This document shows, one piece after another, positions 6,578-16,600 of a stretch of 64,000 nucleotides of DNA. The stretch covers positions 248,001 through 312,000 of the forward strand of contig CAVWKS010000019.1 in NCBI GenBank assembly GCA_963755635.1, in the 5' to 3' direction. The stretch is from AC-32 sp963755635. Its GTDB lineage: Bacteria; Actinomycetota; Thermoleophilia; Gaiellales; Gaiellaceae. The position numbers and the translations under genes were made by a program. Within the stretch, counting starts at the first letter, position 1; every line of letters begins with the position of its first letter. The notes beneath the pieces are model-generated. The model was not told the DNA's origin. It made no database searches and worked only from the letters and a program-made list of their open reading frames with translations.

Positions 6578-9289
6578 ATGCGGCACCTCTTCGCGGCTGC
6601 GGATCCCGCTCGCGACCTGGACGCCCCCGGCGCTCCCGGACGCCCCCGCTCGGACGGGCTCGTTCAGTCGTACCGTCAGCTCGCAGACGTCTTCCACGAG
6701 ATCCTCTCAGAGCAGAGCGTCGACGACCTGCTCGAGCGGGTCGCCGACACGCTCGGCGAGCTCGTCCCCTACGACACGCTCTCGATCTACCAGGCGGACG
6801 AGGCCCAGATGAGGCTCACGCCCGTACTCGCGCGCGACCAGTGGGCCGACAAGATCATGAACAGCCCGCGCAACTTCGGCGAAGGGCTCACCGGCTGGGC
6901 CGCGCTGCACCGTGAGCCCGTGCGCACGAATCAGGCCCATCTCGACCCGCGCGTGAAGGTCGTGCCCGGCACCCCGCCCGACGAGCCCGAGGCCCTGATC
7001 ACGGTGCCGCTGATCGCTCGCGACGCGGTCAAGGGCGCGCTCAACATCTACCGCCTCGGCGAACACGCGGAATTCAGCGACGAGGAGTTCGAGCTCGCAC
7101 GCCGCTTCGGCGACGCCGCCGCGCTCGCGCTCGACAATGCGCAGATTCGCGCCCGGCTCGAGTACCAAGCGCAGACGGACTCGCTGACCGGCCTCTACAA
7201 CCACCGCTACTTCCACGAGCGCCTGCGCGCCGAGTTGACGCGCGCGAGCCGAGCGCGCGACTCGGTCGCGGTCCTGATGCTCGACATCGACGACTTCAAG
7301 CGCGTCAACGACGTCTACGGCCACGGCGTCGGCGACCAGGTCCTGCGTGACCTGGCCGACCTCCTGCGCGTCGCTCTGCGCGGCTCGGACGTCGTCTGCC
7401 GACTCGGCGGCGAGGAGTTCGGCGTGATCATGTCCTCCTGCGACGCGGGCGACGCCCTCAACCTCGCCCGCCGCCTGACAGACTCGCTCTCGACGGTCGA
7501 GTTCGGCCCCGCCGGGAAGATCACGACGTCGATCGGCATCTCGCAGGGCCCGCAGCACGCGATGAACCCGCGCGAGCTGGTCGCATGCGCCGAGGCTGCG
7601 ATGATGACGTCCAAGGCCCGCGGCAAGAACCAGATCGTCCTCTTCGACGAGGCCGCGAGTGAACGGCCCTCGAGCCCGGTCGCGATCGGCCGCGACGTCC
7701 GTTCGATCGCGCACCTCAAGATGCTGCAGGGGCTCGCCGGCAAGCTCAACCGGCTGAACGATGTGCGCGAGATCGGCGCGGTGATCGCCAACGAGCTCCG
7801 GCTCCTGATCGACTACCACAACTGCCGCGTCTCGGTCGTCGAGGGCGACGAGGTCGTCCCGATCGCGTTCCGAGGCGAGCTCGTCGCGCGCGACGGCCAG
7901 CACATCGACTTCCCCAGCACGAAGATCGGCACCGGTATTACGGGGCATGTCGCGGCAACCGGCGCGCCACTGCTCACCGGCAATACGCTCGAGTGCGAGT
8001 ACGCCATGATGATCCCGGGCACGCACGCCATCGAGGAGTCGCAGATCGCCGTGCCGCTCTGCTACGGAACGCGCGTGATCGGCGTGATCGGCATCTCGAA
8101 GCTCGGCGTCGACCAGTTCGACGAGGACGACGTGCGGCTGCTCGAGGTGCTCGCCGGCCACGCGTCGGTCGCGCTCGAGAATGCGCGCCTGTACGAGGCG
8201 CAGCGGCGCGAGGCGGCCCACCTGAAGGCGCTCCTCGAGTACACCGGCGCGATCTCGGAGGCCGAGACGCCCGAGGAGATCGCCGACGAGACCGTCCGCG
8301 CGGCCTCGCTGCTCCTTTCCAAGAGCTGCGCGCTCTGGCTCCCGGATGCCGAGGGTGACTTCCGCGTCGCGGCGCACGCTGACCACGACGGCGTTCCGGA
8401 GCTGCGCTCCATGCTCGACGTCGCGCTCGAGGGCGCGCTCGTCCGCGAGACGATCGGCGGGCGGAACGAGCCGTTCCTCGCGACCGGTGAGGAGCTGACC
8501 GACGCGCTGCGCCCGCCCGAGGGCCGGACGTGGCCCGACGTCGCGCTCGCGCCGCTGCGCGCGGACGGCGCGGTCGACGGATTCATCACGGTTCGCGATC
8601 CCGCCTCGGGCGTGATGCCGAGCGACGAGGTGCTGCGCCTGCTCGGCGGCCTCTCCTACCAGGCATCGGTGGCGTTGCAGCGGGCCCGCAGCTTCGAAAG
8701 CCTCGAAGACACCTTCGTCTCGACCGTCGAGGCGCTCGCGAACGCGCTCGAGGCGAACGACGAGTACACCTCCTCGCACACTCGCTGGATCACAGACATG
8801 GCGCTGCGGGTCGGCCGTGAGCTCGGCTTCGACGCGCCGGCGCTCAAGCGGCTCGAGCTCGGCGCGCTCTTCCACGACATCGGCAAGATCGGCGTGCCGA
8901 CGAGCATCCTGCAGAAGCCCGGACCGCTGACTGCGGACGAGCGGCGGATCATCGAGTCGCACCCGGAGCTCGGGGAGCGGATCCTCGGCCCGATCGCCCG
9001 CCTCGCCGAGGTGCGGACGATCGTGCGCGGCTGCCACGAGCGCTGGGACGGCACGGGCTATCCGGACCGCAAGGCGGGCGAGGAGATCCCGATCGAGGCA
9101 CGGATCGTCTTCGTCTGCGACGCGTTCCATGCGATGACGACCGACCGGCCGTACCGCAAGCGGCTGGGCGTCGAGGAGGCCCGCCGGCGGCTGCGCGAAG
9201 GCGCCGGAACGCAGTTCGATCCCGCCGTTGTCGACGTCTTTCTCGGCATCCCGTGGGAGTCGCACGCGAACGCCCGGCTCGCGTCGTAA
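6578..9289 (+). CDS. GAF-GGDEF-GAF-GAF-HD-GYP cyclic-di-GMP turnover protein
   Basis: This 903-residue soluble protein carries both sides of c-di-GMP metabolism. In order: GAF (~45-190); GGDEF (~205-365) with intact GGEEF at ~277 and an RGSD inhibitory site five residues before it; a second and third GAF (~390-560, ~565-720); HD-GYP (~735-895) with HDIGKIG at ~765 and HERWDGTGYP near 822. The synthase and phosphodiesterase motifs all look intact, so it may both make and degrade c-di-GMP, with the GAF domains sensing small ligands or redox state. No membrane segment is visible. ATG 6578 follows AAGGCGG closely; GTG 6563 is an in-frame alternative. It stands alone after a hairpin. Confidence 0.9.
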   Translation: MRHLFAAADPARDLDAPGAPGRPRSDGLVQSYRQLADVFHEILSEQSVDDLLERVADTLGELVPYDTLSIYQADEAQMRLTPVLARDQWADKIMNSPRNFGEGLTGWAALHREPVRTNQAHLDPRVKVVPGTPPDEPEALITVPLIARDAVKGALNIYRLGEHAEFSDEEFELARRFGDAAALALDNAQIRARLEYQAQTDSLTGLYNHRYFHERLRAELTRASRARDSVAVLMLDIDDFKRVNDVYGHGVGDQVLRDLADLLRVALRGSDVVCRLGGEEFGVIMSSCDAGDALNLARRLTDSLSTVEFGPAGKITTSIGISQGPQHAMNPRELVACAEAAMMTSKARGKNQIVLFDEAASERPSSPVAIGRDVRSIAHLKMLQGLAGKLNRLNDVREIGAVIANELRLLIDYHNCRVSVVEGDEVVPIAFRGELVARDGQHIDFPSTKIGTGITGHVAATGAPLLTGNTLECEYAMMIPGTHAIEESQIAVPLCYGTRVIGVIGISKLGVDQFDEDDVRLLEVLAGHASVALENARLYEAQRREAAHLKALLEYTGAISEAETPEEIADETVRAASLLLSKSCALWLPDAEGDFRVAAHADHDGVPELRSMLDVALEGALVRETIGGRNEPFLATGEELTDALRPPEGRTWPDVALAPLRADGAVDGFITVRDPASGVMPSDEVLRLLGGLSYQASVALQRARSFESLEDTFVSTVEALANALEANDEYTSSHTRWITDMALRVGRELGFDAPALKRLELGALFHDIGKIGVPTSILQKPGPLTADERRIIESHPELGERILGPIARLAEVRTIVRGCHERWDGTGYPDRKAGEEIPIEARIVFVCDAFHAMTTDRPYRKRLGVEEARRRLREGAGTQFDPAVVDVFLGIPWESHANARLAS

Positions 9290-9358
9290 GCGCTCGCCCG
9301 GGGGTCAAGCTCAACCGCGCGGAATCCGATGTACTCTGGCATGCGGGGTCTCGGCTCG

Positions 9359-10336
9359 ATGCGTAACCGTTTCATCCTGGCCGCTGTGGTTGCCGGCTGC
9401 GCCGGCGCTCTGGCCGCACCTGCACACGGCTCCCAGCTGATCGCGCGCAACGCGACCAACATCAAGCTCTCAGTCAATGCGCAGGGTGTGGCGCTGATCA
9501 CGTATCGCGACCACGGGCGGCGCTTGCTGCACCTGATCGCGCGCGGCGCGGTGAATGCGCGCTTGCGGCCGCCGCGCCCGAACGTCCCGCAGGTCAAGTT
9601 CCGCCTGGACTACACCGGCGGGCGGCTCTTCTACGGGCACCGCGTCTGGCGGCAGTTCCTGAACTCCTGCCAACCCTACGACGGCCCGCAGCTCGACTGG
9701 CTCGTGGCCGCCTGCAAGGCGCCCGACGGCTCATACTGGGCGCTGCAGAGCTGGCAGACCATGCTGCCCGGGCTCGGCTTCGCGCCGTGGCTCTACCGGC
9801 AGAAGGAGTGGTGGCTGCATCTGTCGCACTGGTCGGGCGCGCCGGCCGAGCTCGACGTCTACCAGGACTGGGTCTACAGCCGCCACGTCGAGGAGGTCTT
9901 CGGCCAGCTCACGTACCGCGGCGTCGGCGTGCGTGGCTTCGGCACGACCCGCTTCGGCGCGCCGACCGACAACTACGGCCGGCTGCTCTACCTCGACACG
10001 CACAACTCGCGCTACGGCCGCGGCTGGAAGCGCGAGGAGGCATTCGTCACCTCCGGGCCTCCTGGGATCTTCTGCTTCGGCTTCTTCCGGCGCGACCCGC
10101 TCAAGAACGGGCACCCGCATCCGCCGGGCACGACGCACGCCCGTCGCGGGCCGGCGCACGGCGACCAGTACCGGATCACGGCAGTCGGGCCCGGCGTGAC
10201 TCCGGACATCGTCTGGCACGGGCTCGGGCTGCACAGGTACGACCCGAACAACCCGAACGACGCCGCGCTCGAGGACTCGATGAACGCCAAGAAGGACGAG
10301 ATCCGCGGCAGCTGGCCCAAGTGCCGCCAGCAGTAA
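9359..10336 (+). CDS. Secreted protein of unknown function
   Basis: This ~325-residue protein has a clear signal peptide (MRNRFILAAVV...ALAAPAHG) and a mature part rich in Trp, Tyr and Gly, with motifs such as YQDWVYSRHVEEVFGQLTY and RGVGVRGFGTTRFGAPTDNY. Two cysteines near residues 100 and 115 and another pair further on may form disulfides. No catalytic motif is recognised. ATG 9329 and ATG 9341 are in-frame alternatives that would lengthen the signal peptide. Confidence 0.7.
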   Translation: MRNRFILAAVVAGCAGALAAPAHGSQLIARNATNIKLSVNAQGVALITYRDHGRRLLHLIARGAVNARLRPPRPNVPQVKFRLDYTGGRLFYGHRVWRQFLNSCQPYDGPQLDWLVAACKAPDGSYWALQSWQTMLPGLGFAPWLYRQKEWWLHLSHWSGAPAELDVYQDWVYSRHVEEVFGQLTYRGVGVRGFGTTRFGAPTDNYGRLLYLDTHNSRYGRGWKREEAFVTSGPPGIFCFGFFRRDPLKNGHPHPPGTTHARRGPAHGDQYRITAVGPGVTPDIVWHGLGLHRYDPNNPNDAALEDSMNAKKDEIRGSWPKCRQQ

Positions 10337-10351
10337 GCCACCAGGCGTTCA

Positions 10352-10357
10352 TATGAT
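10352..10357 (+). promoter_or_regulatory. -10 box TATGAT, leaderless promoter
   Basis: TATGAT is followed by 6 bases and then GTG 10364, so the flavin reductase gene is probably transcribed from its start codon. Confidence 0.6.
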
Positions 10358-10363
10358 CGACAG

Positions 10364-10834
10364 GTGGTTGGAGGCGACGAGCTGCGCGCGGTCATGGGGC
10401 GCTTTCCGGCCGGAGTGGCGGTCGTCACCGTCGAGCTCCGCGGTCAGCGCATCGGCCTGACCGTCGCGTCGCTCGTCTCGCTCTCGCTCGATCCGCCGCT
10501 CGTCGGCTTCGCGGTTCGGCGTGACGCCGCACTGCACGAGCTCCTGCGCGACTCCGGCGAGCTCGCGGTGAGCCTGCTCGCCGCCGGCCAGGAAGCCCTC
10601 GCCCAACACTTCGCCCGAGGAGTGCCGCCGATCGCGCTCTGGGAGCGCATCCAGCTGCGCGACACCCCGGGCCCGCCGCAGCTCGACGGCGCCGTCGCGT
10701 GGCTCACCGGGCGGCTCACGCAGGAGCACGGAACGGGCGATCACACGTTCTTCGTCGCCGAGGTCGAGCGGGCAGAGCCCGGCCCGGGTGAGCGCCCGCT
10801 CGTCTTCTATCGCCAGGGTTACGCCGCTCTGTGA
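10364..10834 (+). CDS. Flavin reductase-like FMN-binding protein
   Basis: The 156-residue protein matches the flavin reductase-like split-barrel family. It has the N-terminal GRFPAGVAVVTV signature at ~13-24, the nucleotide-contacting VASLVSLSLDPPLVGFAV at ~36-52, and the C-terminal HTFFVAEVERAE...PLVFYRQGY. It likely binds FMN and supplies reduced flavin to a monooxygenase, or acts as an oxidoreductase itself. The partner is not evident. GTG 10364 is supported by a correctly spaced -10 box. Its stop overlaps the HAD gene start (GTGA), so the two are co-translated. Confidence 0.88.
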   Translation: MVGGDELRAVMGRFPAGVAVVTVELRGQRIGLTVASLVSLSLDPPLVGFAVRRDAALHELLRDSGELAVSLLAAGQEALAQHFARGVPPIALWERIQLRDTPGPPQLDGAVAWLTGRLTQEHGTGDHTFFVAEVERAEPGPGERPLVFYRQGYAAL

Positions 10835-11481
10835 TCGAGGCCGTCGTGTTCGACCTGGACGGCGTCCTGCTCGACTCGGAGCACGTCTGGGACGAGGTGC
10901 GCGAGCAGCTGACGCGCGAGCGCGGCGGCCGCTGGCACGAGGGCGCGCAGCGGGAGATGATGGGCATGAGCTCGCTCGAGTGGTCGCGCTACATGCACGA
11001 CGAGCTCGGGGTGCCCGAGCCGCCGGAGGAGATCTCTGGAGAGGTCGTGCGCCGGCTCGAGCGCCTCTACCGCGAGCAGCTTCCGGCCGTGGCGGGAGCA
11101 CGGGAGGCGGTTGAGCGGCTCGCCGCCCGCTGGCCGCTCGGGCTCGCGTCGTCGTCGAACCGCGAGGTGATCGAGCTCGCGCTGGAGCTCCTCGGCGTCG
11201 CGGACCGGTTCAGCGCAACGGTCTCTTCAGAGGAGGTCGGCCGCGGCAAGCCCGCCCCGGACGTCTACCTCGAGACGGCACGCCGCCTCGGCATCGATCC
11301 CACTCACGCGGCGGCGGTCGAGGACTCCCACAACGGCATTCGTGCGGCCAGGGCGGCCGGGATGCGCGTGCTCGCGATCCCGAACCGCCGCTTCCCGCCC
11401 GGCGACGACGCCCTGGCGGAAGCCGATCTCGTGCTGGAATCGCTAGCGGGGCTCACCGCCGAAGCGGTCGAGCCCCGCTAG
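10831..11481 (+). CDS. HAD-family phosphatase (beta-phosphoglucomutase-like)
   Basis: A 216-residue haloacid dehalogenase-fold hydrolase of the subfamily with an alpha-helical cap. Motif I is DLDGVLLDSE (nucleophile Asp8, acid Asp10), motif II is LASSSN near residue 109, the motif III lysine is in GRGKPAPDVY near 147, and motif IV is EDSHNGIRAA near 168. It should hydrolyse or transfer phosphate on a small sugar or metabolite phosphate; the substrate is not predictable. It is co-translated with the flavin reductase. The last ~40 bases form a large hairpin that probably ends transcription. Confidence 0.9.
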   Translation: MIEAVVFDLDGVLLDSEHVWDEVREQLTRERGGRWHEGAQREMMGMSSLEWSRYMHDELGVPEPPEEISGEVVRRLERLYREQLPAVAGAREAVERLAARWPLGLASSSNREVIELALELLGVADRFSATVSSEEVGRGKPAPDVYLETARRLGIDPTHAAAVEDSHNGIRAARAAGMRVLAIPNRRFPPGDDALAEADLVLESLAGLTAEAVEPR

Positions 11482-11482
11482 C
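11442..11482. terminator. Large hairpin at the 3' end of the HAD gene, probably bidirectional
   Basis: GCTAGCGGGGCTC-ACCGC and GCGGT-C-GAGCCCCGCTAGC form an 18-bp stem with one bulged C and a CGAA loop. It sits inside the last codons of the HAD gene and 9 bases from the convergent PASTA gene, so it can serve both. Confidence 0.7.
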
Positions 11483-11490
11483 AGACTGTC

Positions 11491-13545
11491 CTACCTACGC
11501 GGGCCCCTACCGACGGTCAGGTTGACCTTGTGGCCGTTGGCGAGCCTGCGGCCGGCCTTCGGGCTCTGGCGGATGACCTTCCCCTTCAGGCGGTGCGAGG
11601 AGGTCTTCCTGGTGATCTTGCCCGTCTTGCAGTGGTGCCGCCTGATCGCGGTCTTCGCCTTTGCCAGCGTCTTGCCGACCACGTTCGGAACCGTGCACGG
11701 TGGCTTGAACGGAGGCGGAGGTGGCGGGGGTGGCGGTGGCGGTGGTGGCGGTGGTGGCGGAGGCGGAGGCGGCGGTGGCGGTGGCGGTGGCGGAGGCGGC
11801 GGAGGTGCGCAATCCGGGAACTTGAAGTTGCCGATGCGCGTCCGCCAGTTGAACGAGGTCACGCCGGCCGGGTAGTACTCCTGCGTGTACCAGAACGTGC
11901 AGTCGTCACTCGGGTCGACCGTGAGGTCGCTGTAGTCGCCCCAGCGGCTCGACGTGGCCGTCTGGCTTCCCAGTCCGGCGAAGAGCGTTGTCTCGCCCTG
12001 TGAGAGGTTGTTCAGCGGGTCGCTCGCGAGCCGGCCCGCGTAGCGGATCCCCGGCACGATCGACGGGCTCGACGCACTGAAGCCGATCGCCAGATCGCCG
12101 CTCTGATCCATGGCGGCACTGCCCATCCAGCGCCAGACGCCGTCGGCCGGCGCGTAGGTGCTCTGCTGCACCCAGGCCGGCGTTCCCGACGTCGCACCGC
12201 TGATCTCCCACCAGCGGATGCCGGCGCGGCCGCCGCTGCAGGTGGTGCCTGACCCGCCGACGCAGACGCTCTGGTTCCCGACGAGCGCCTCGTGGCCGTC
12301 GGGGAACCGCCTGTAGGCGGAGCGGAACATCGAGCGGTCGCCAAGAGCGGACAGCAGCGACGACGTGCCCGCCTGCGGCACGCAGCTCGAGAAACAGAGC
12401 TCCGTGTAGGCCGCCGGCGTCAGGTTGCCCGCAAGCGTGAACGTCGAGTTCGCGGGCGTTCCGAAGTCGACATGGAACCGCCAGATCTTCCAGGCGGTCG
12501 TGTTCTCGCCCGACTGCATGAATGGATCCGGCGCGCCGGACGGCGGCAGGTTTGCACCGTCGAGATCGCCCGGAAGCATCGCGTCCGCACTTGGGTTGAA
12601 GAAGCTCGAGTCACGCGAGGTGATGAACGTGCCCGGCGAGCCCGCGAGCATCGCGGCGCGGTTGAACGCGAACGGCTCGGCCCCGAGGAACGCGGTGCCC
12701 CCGGAGTTGAACACGTTCATCGTCATGTAGTAGGCGTCCGGCCACATTCCGATCTTCGGGTAGTCGAAGAAGTCGGAGCCCAGGTGGTAGCCGTAGCGGA
12801 AGTAGCTGCCGGTTGCGTCGCCGGTCTGCGAGACGGCGATGCACTCATCGGTGATCGGCAGGCCGCCGGTTGCGCTCGCGAACTGCGAGATCAGCCACCT
12901 GTTGGCGAGCTGGTCGTAGACCGCGACCGGGTCGCCGAAGCCGTGAAGCTCGCAGGCCCCGCCGAAGCCGGTCCAGAGCGTCCCGATGCCGACCGGCCCG
13001 AGGAGCGAGCCGCCGGTCGTCTTGTTGAAGACCTGGAAGCCCTGGTTGACGATCTGGACGTACTGCGTCGCGCCGACCTCGCCGTTCGTGTCGGGCGGCG
13101 CGCAGTTGCACGTCACTCCCGGGAACGGGATTCCGTCGAAGTTCAGGATCGGCGCCGGCATGTTCGACCGGTTCACCGTGCGCTGGACGACGGCGTCAGG
13201 CGAGTTCTGGTGGATCGAGACCGGATGCAGGTTCGGGATCACCTCGCGCTCCGGACGCGGCGTGTTCAGCGGCTGCCGCGGCAGGCTCGTGAGCGGCCCG
13301 GAGACGTCGTTCTTGTACGAGTGCCCAACCGTGATCTGACCGGTCGTCTTGTTCGTCTGGCTGATCGGAGCGACCGCCCTCGGCACGGCTGCCCCGTGAC
13401 TGGCGATGAACGGCCGCAGAGCAGAGCTGCCGGTCAGGGCGAAAACGCCTTCGACGACCAGGATCAACGCGGCAACCCCAACGACAGCGCTAACCCTGCG
13501 CCGCCGCGAAGCTGTCCGCGCGACGGAACGCGCGAGCTTACTCAA
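11491..13545 (-). CDS. Secreted PDTNG-module protein with 32-Pro stalk and PASTA domain (paralog 1)
   Basis: A 684-residue exported protein. A basic N-terminus and membrane or signal segment (~16-40) is followed by a ~440-residue module (~110-555) shared with four other genes of the cluster. Its hallmarks are VTCNCAPPDTNGEVG, QYVQIVNQGFQVF, DECIAVSQTGDATG, GMWPDAYYMTMNVFN and RWGDYSDLTVDPSDDCTFWY. These suggest a repeated beta-sheet or propeller surface domain, but I know no function for it. Then come 32 prolines (581-612) and a basic PASTA domain with two cysteines. TTG 13545 is preferred because AAAGGGGAGGG sits 4 bases upstream, as in its paralogs. PASTA domains in other proteins bind peptidoglycan, so wall attachment is inferred. 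Confidence 0.85.
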   Translation of the reverse strand: MSKLARSVARTASRRRRVSAVVGVAALILVVEGVFALTGSSALRPFIASHGAAVPRAVAPISQTNKTTGQITVGHSYKNDVSGPLTSLPRQPLNTPRPEREVIPNLHPVSIHQNSPDAVVQRTVNRSNMPAPILNFDGIPFPGVTCNCAPPDTNGEVGATQYVQIVNQGFQVFNKTTGGSLLGPVGIGTLWTGFGGACELHGFGDPVAVYDQLANRWLISQFASATGGLPITDECIAVSQTGDATGSYFRYGYHLGSDFFDYPKIGMWPDAYYMTMNVFNSGGTAFLGAEPFAFNRAAMLAGSPGTFITSRDSSFFNPSADAMLPGDLDGANLPPSGAPDPFMQSGENTTAWKIWRFHVDFGTPANSTFTLAGNLTPAAYTELCFSSCVPQAGTSSLLSALGDRSMFRSAYRRFPDGHEALVGNQSVCVGGSGTTCSGGRAGIRWWEISGATSGTPAWVQQSTYAPADGVWRWMGSAAMDQSGDLAIGFSASSPSIVPGIRYAGRLASDPLNNLSQGETTLFAGLGSQTATSSRWGDYSDLTVDPSDDCTFWYTQEYYPAGVTSFNWRTRIGNFKFPDCAPPPPPPPPPPPPPPPPPPPPPPPPPPPPPPPPFKPPCTVPNVVGKTLAKAKTAIRRHHCKTGKITRKTSSHRLKGKVIRQSPKAGRRLANGHKVNLTVGRGPRR
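11710..11805 (-). repeat. 32 consecutive proline codons
   Basis: Uninterrupted CCG/CCA/CCT codons with a single CCC, between the PDTNG module and the PASTA domain of paralog 1. Confidence 0.95.
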
Positions 13546-13578
13546 GATTCCCTCCCCTTTTCGTAAGAGACCCTTCTT

Positions 13579-13589
13579 GACCCTAACAC
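13579..13589 (-). promoter_or_regulatory. Shared upstream box GTGTTAGGGTC (paralog 1)
   Basis: The identical 11-mer is found 34-46 bases before the start codons of paralogs 1, 2 and 3. TAGGGT inside it fits an actinobacterial -10 element. Confidence 0.5.
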
Positions 13590-13621
13590 TGTGTCGGACT
13601 ACGAACAAGAGCGAAAACGCA

Positions 13622-13648
13622 GAAGGGGCCGGCTGAGCCGGCCCCTTC
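13622..13648 (-). terminator. Terminator of paralog 2
   Basis: GAAGGGGCCGGC and GCCGGCCCCTTC make a perfect 12-bp stem with a TGA loop, just beyond the stop at 13671. The minus strand then reads TTCTGCGTTTTCGC. Confidence 0.75.
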
Positions 13649-13670
13649 GCTGGTCAGCTTGATTGTCGGT

Positions 13671-16600
13671 CTAGCGCCGACGGCCCTTGCCGACGGTGAC
13701 GTTGACCTTGTGGCCGTTCGCGAAGCGCTTACCGGCCTTCGGGCTCTGCTTGATGACCTTCCCCTTGAGGCGCTGCGAGGAGGTCTTCCTGGTCACCTTT
13801 CCGACCCTGCAGTGGTGCGACCGGATCGCGGTCTTCGCCCTGGCCAGCGTCTTGCCGACCACGCGCGGGACTAGGCAGCGGGGCCTGGGCGGTGGTGGTG
13901 GTGGTGGTGGTGGAGGTGGAGGTGGAGGAGGAGGAGGCGGCGGAGGCGGAGGCGGCGGAGGTGGCGGCGGCGGAGGTGGTGGCGGCGGAGGTGGTGGCGG
14001 CGGAGGTGGCGGAGGTGGAGGTGGTGGCGGAGGCCCGCCGGGCGGCGTGTAGGTGACCTCGAGCCCGTTCGTCGGCGTACCGCCGTCGCCGTTACAGCCG
14101 AACTCATCCCAGACCGGCACCGCGTTGTCCTGGATGCCCTCGGTCGAGCTCGCGCCGTTGTCCACGACGTCGCCGTAGATCGCCTGCACGACGTCGCTGT
14201 CCTCGTGGAAGACCAGCTCGAAGTGCGCCGTGCCGCCCGCGTAGTACTGCGCGCGCCACTCGAGGTAGTAGGTCCGGTTCGGGGCCGTGCCGGTGGTGGC
14301 GGAGAAGACCCCGCCGCCGCCGGCGTTCGTGACCAGGTCGTCCCAGAGGAGGAAGAACGAAGCCCCGTGGGCCGAATCGGGCAGGCAGCCGTTCAGATAG
14401 TCGCCGCTCGCGTTCGTCGAGCCGAACTCGATATTGCCGTTCGAGCTCACGTGAGCGGTGGTGTACGTCTGCCCGTAGATGTGCTCCGCGAACGGGAGCG
14501 TGACCGCGGTCGTGCAGTCGTCGCAGTGGTTGCCGATGTCCGTCGTCCCGGGGACGATCGAAGCGCCCGTCTGGGTCGTCAGCGTGTAGTGCGGTGCGAC
14601 GACGATCGAGGCCGAGTCGCTGCCGGATCCGGCCCCGCTGGACGTGAACGACGCCGTGTTGTCGTAGGTCCCCGTGGAGTTCAGGGTCGTCGTGCTGACC
14701 ACGTGCGCCGTGCTGCTGGCGCTGCCGCCGACCGTGCTCGGGCCGGTGAGGCTCTGGTTCGGCGGAGACCCGACGACCGCCCAGCCGGGATCGCTGTCGC
14801 CGGCGAGCGTCCAGTTGACGTCGGTGCCTGCAGGGAGGGCGTCCGTCACTGCGACTCCGCTCGCCTGCGGGCTGCCCGCGTTCGCGAGCGTCACGTGGAA
14901 GCCGATCTGGTCGCCCGTGCTCGCGTTCGCGTTGTCCGCGGTCTTCGCGATCGAGAGATCGGCCGCCGGATCGAGGGCGACGTTCTCCGTCGTGGTGTTG
15001 CCCTGGGTGACGTCGATGTTGTTCACCGTCTGGTCCGCGTAGCCCGCGTGCGAGTAGGTGACGCTGTAGGTGGCGGGCGGCAGGGTCAGCGAGTAGTGGC
15101 CTGATGCATCGGTCGTCGCCTGCGTCCCGTCTGAGATATCCAGGTGGGCACCCGCGATCGGGTCGTCGTTGGACGAGTCGGTGACGGTGCCGTCGAGCGT
15201 CCCGCCCGTCGTGGTGCAGGACGGGAACTTGAAGCTCGCGATCCGCGTGCGCCAGTTGAAGGCGCCCGTGGTCGCGTAGTACTCCTGCGTGTACCAGAAG
15301 GTGCAGTCGTCCACCGGGTCGATGGTCATGTCGCTGTAGTCGCCCCAGCGGCTGTTCGTGCCGGTCTGGCTGCCCGTGCCGGAGAAGACCGTGGCCTCGC
15401 CCTGGCCGAGCGTGTTCGGCGGATCGCCGGCCAGGCGGCCAGCCCACCGAATCTGCGGATGGATCGCGGCAGACGAGGCGCTGTAGCCGACCGCGATGTC
15501 GCCGAACTGGTCCATCGCCGCGCCGCCCATCCAGCGCCAGGTGTTGTCGGGCTGGTACGTGCTCTGCTGGACGAAGGTCGCCGTACCGGACGTGGCGTTG
15601 TTGATCTCGAACCAGCGGATCGCTCCCACGCCGTTCGAGGAGACGCTCATGTTGCCGACGAGAGCCTCGTGGCCGTCGCCGAAGCGGCGGTAGGCAAGGC
15701 GGAACATCCCGCGGTCGGAGAGCGTGTCGAGCAGATCGCTGACGCCCTGCTGCGGGACGCAGCCGCCACAGAGAACCGAGTAGGCGGCAGGCGTGAGGTC
15801 CGTGCCCAGCGTGAAGGTCGAGTTGGCCGGGGTGGTGAAGTCGACGTGGAAGCGCCAGAGCGGCCACGAAGACGTGTTCGTGCCCAACTCCAGGAACGGG
15901 TCGGGCGCTCCGGCGGGCGGCATGTTCGAGCCGTCCAGGTCGGCCGGCAGGATCGCGTCGGCGCCGGGGTTGTGGTAGGCCGGATCGGTGAAGGTGATGA
16001 AGGTCGCCGGATCGCCGTTGAGCATCGCCGAGCGGTCGAAGGCGTACGGCTCGGGCCCGAGGAACGCGGTGCCGGACGCGTTGAAGACGTTCATCGTCAT
16101 GTAGTACGCGTCGGGCCAAACCGAGAGCTTCGGGTAGTCGAAGAAGTTGCTGCCGAGGTTGAAGTCGTAGCGGTGGTACGCGCCTGACGCGTCGTCGGTC
16201 GTCGAGACCGCGATGCATTCGTCAGTCGGGTTGCCCGCTCCGGCGAACTGGGTGATCACCCAGCGGTTGGCGATCTGGTCGTAGAGCTCGACCGGGTCAC
16301 CCTCGCCATTGCCATCGCAGACGCCGCCGAACCCGGACCAGACCGAGTCGATCGACACGGGACCGAAGACAGAGGCCCCCGTCGTCTTGTCGAAGACCTC
16401 GAAGCCCGTGTTCACGATCTGGACGTACTGCGTGTCGCCGACCTCGCCGTTCGTGTCGGGTGGCGCACAGCTGCAGTTGACGCCCGGGAAGCCGATGCCG
16501 TCGAAGTTGAGGGTCGGCGACGGCATGTTGTTCCGGAAGCGCTTCGTCTGCAGGGCAGCATCCGGCTTGAACGTGGACCCGTGGTAGATGCTCGGGTTGA

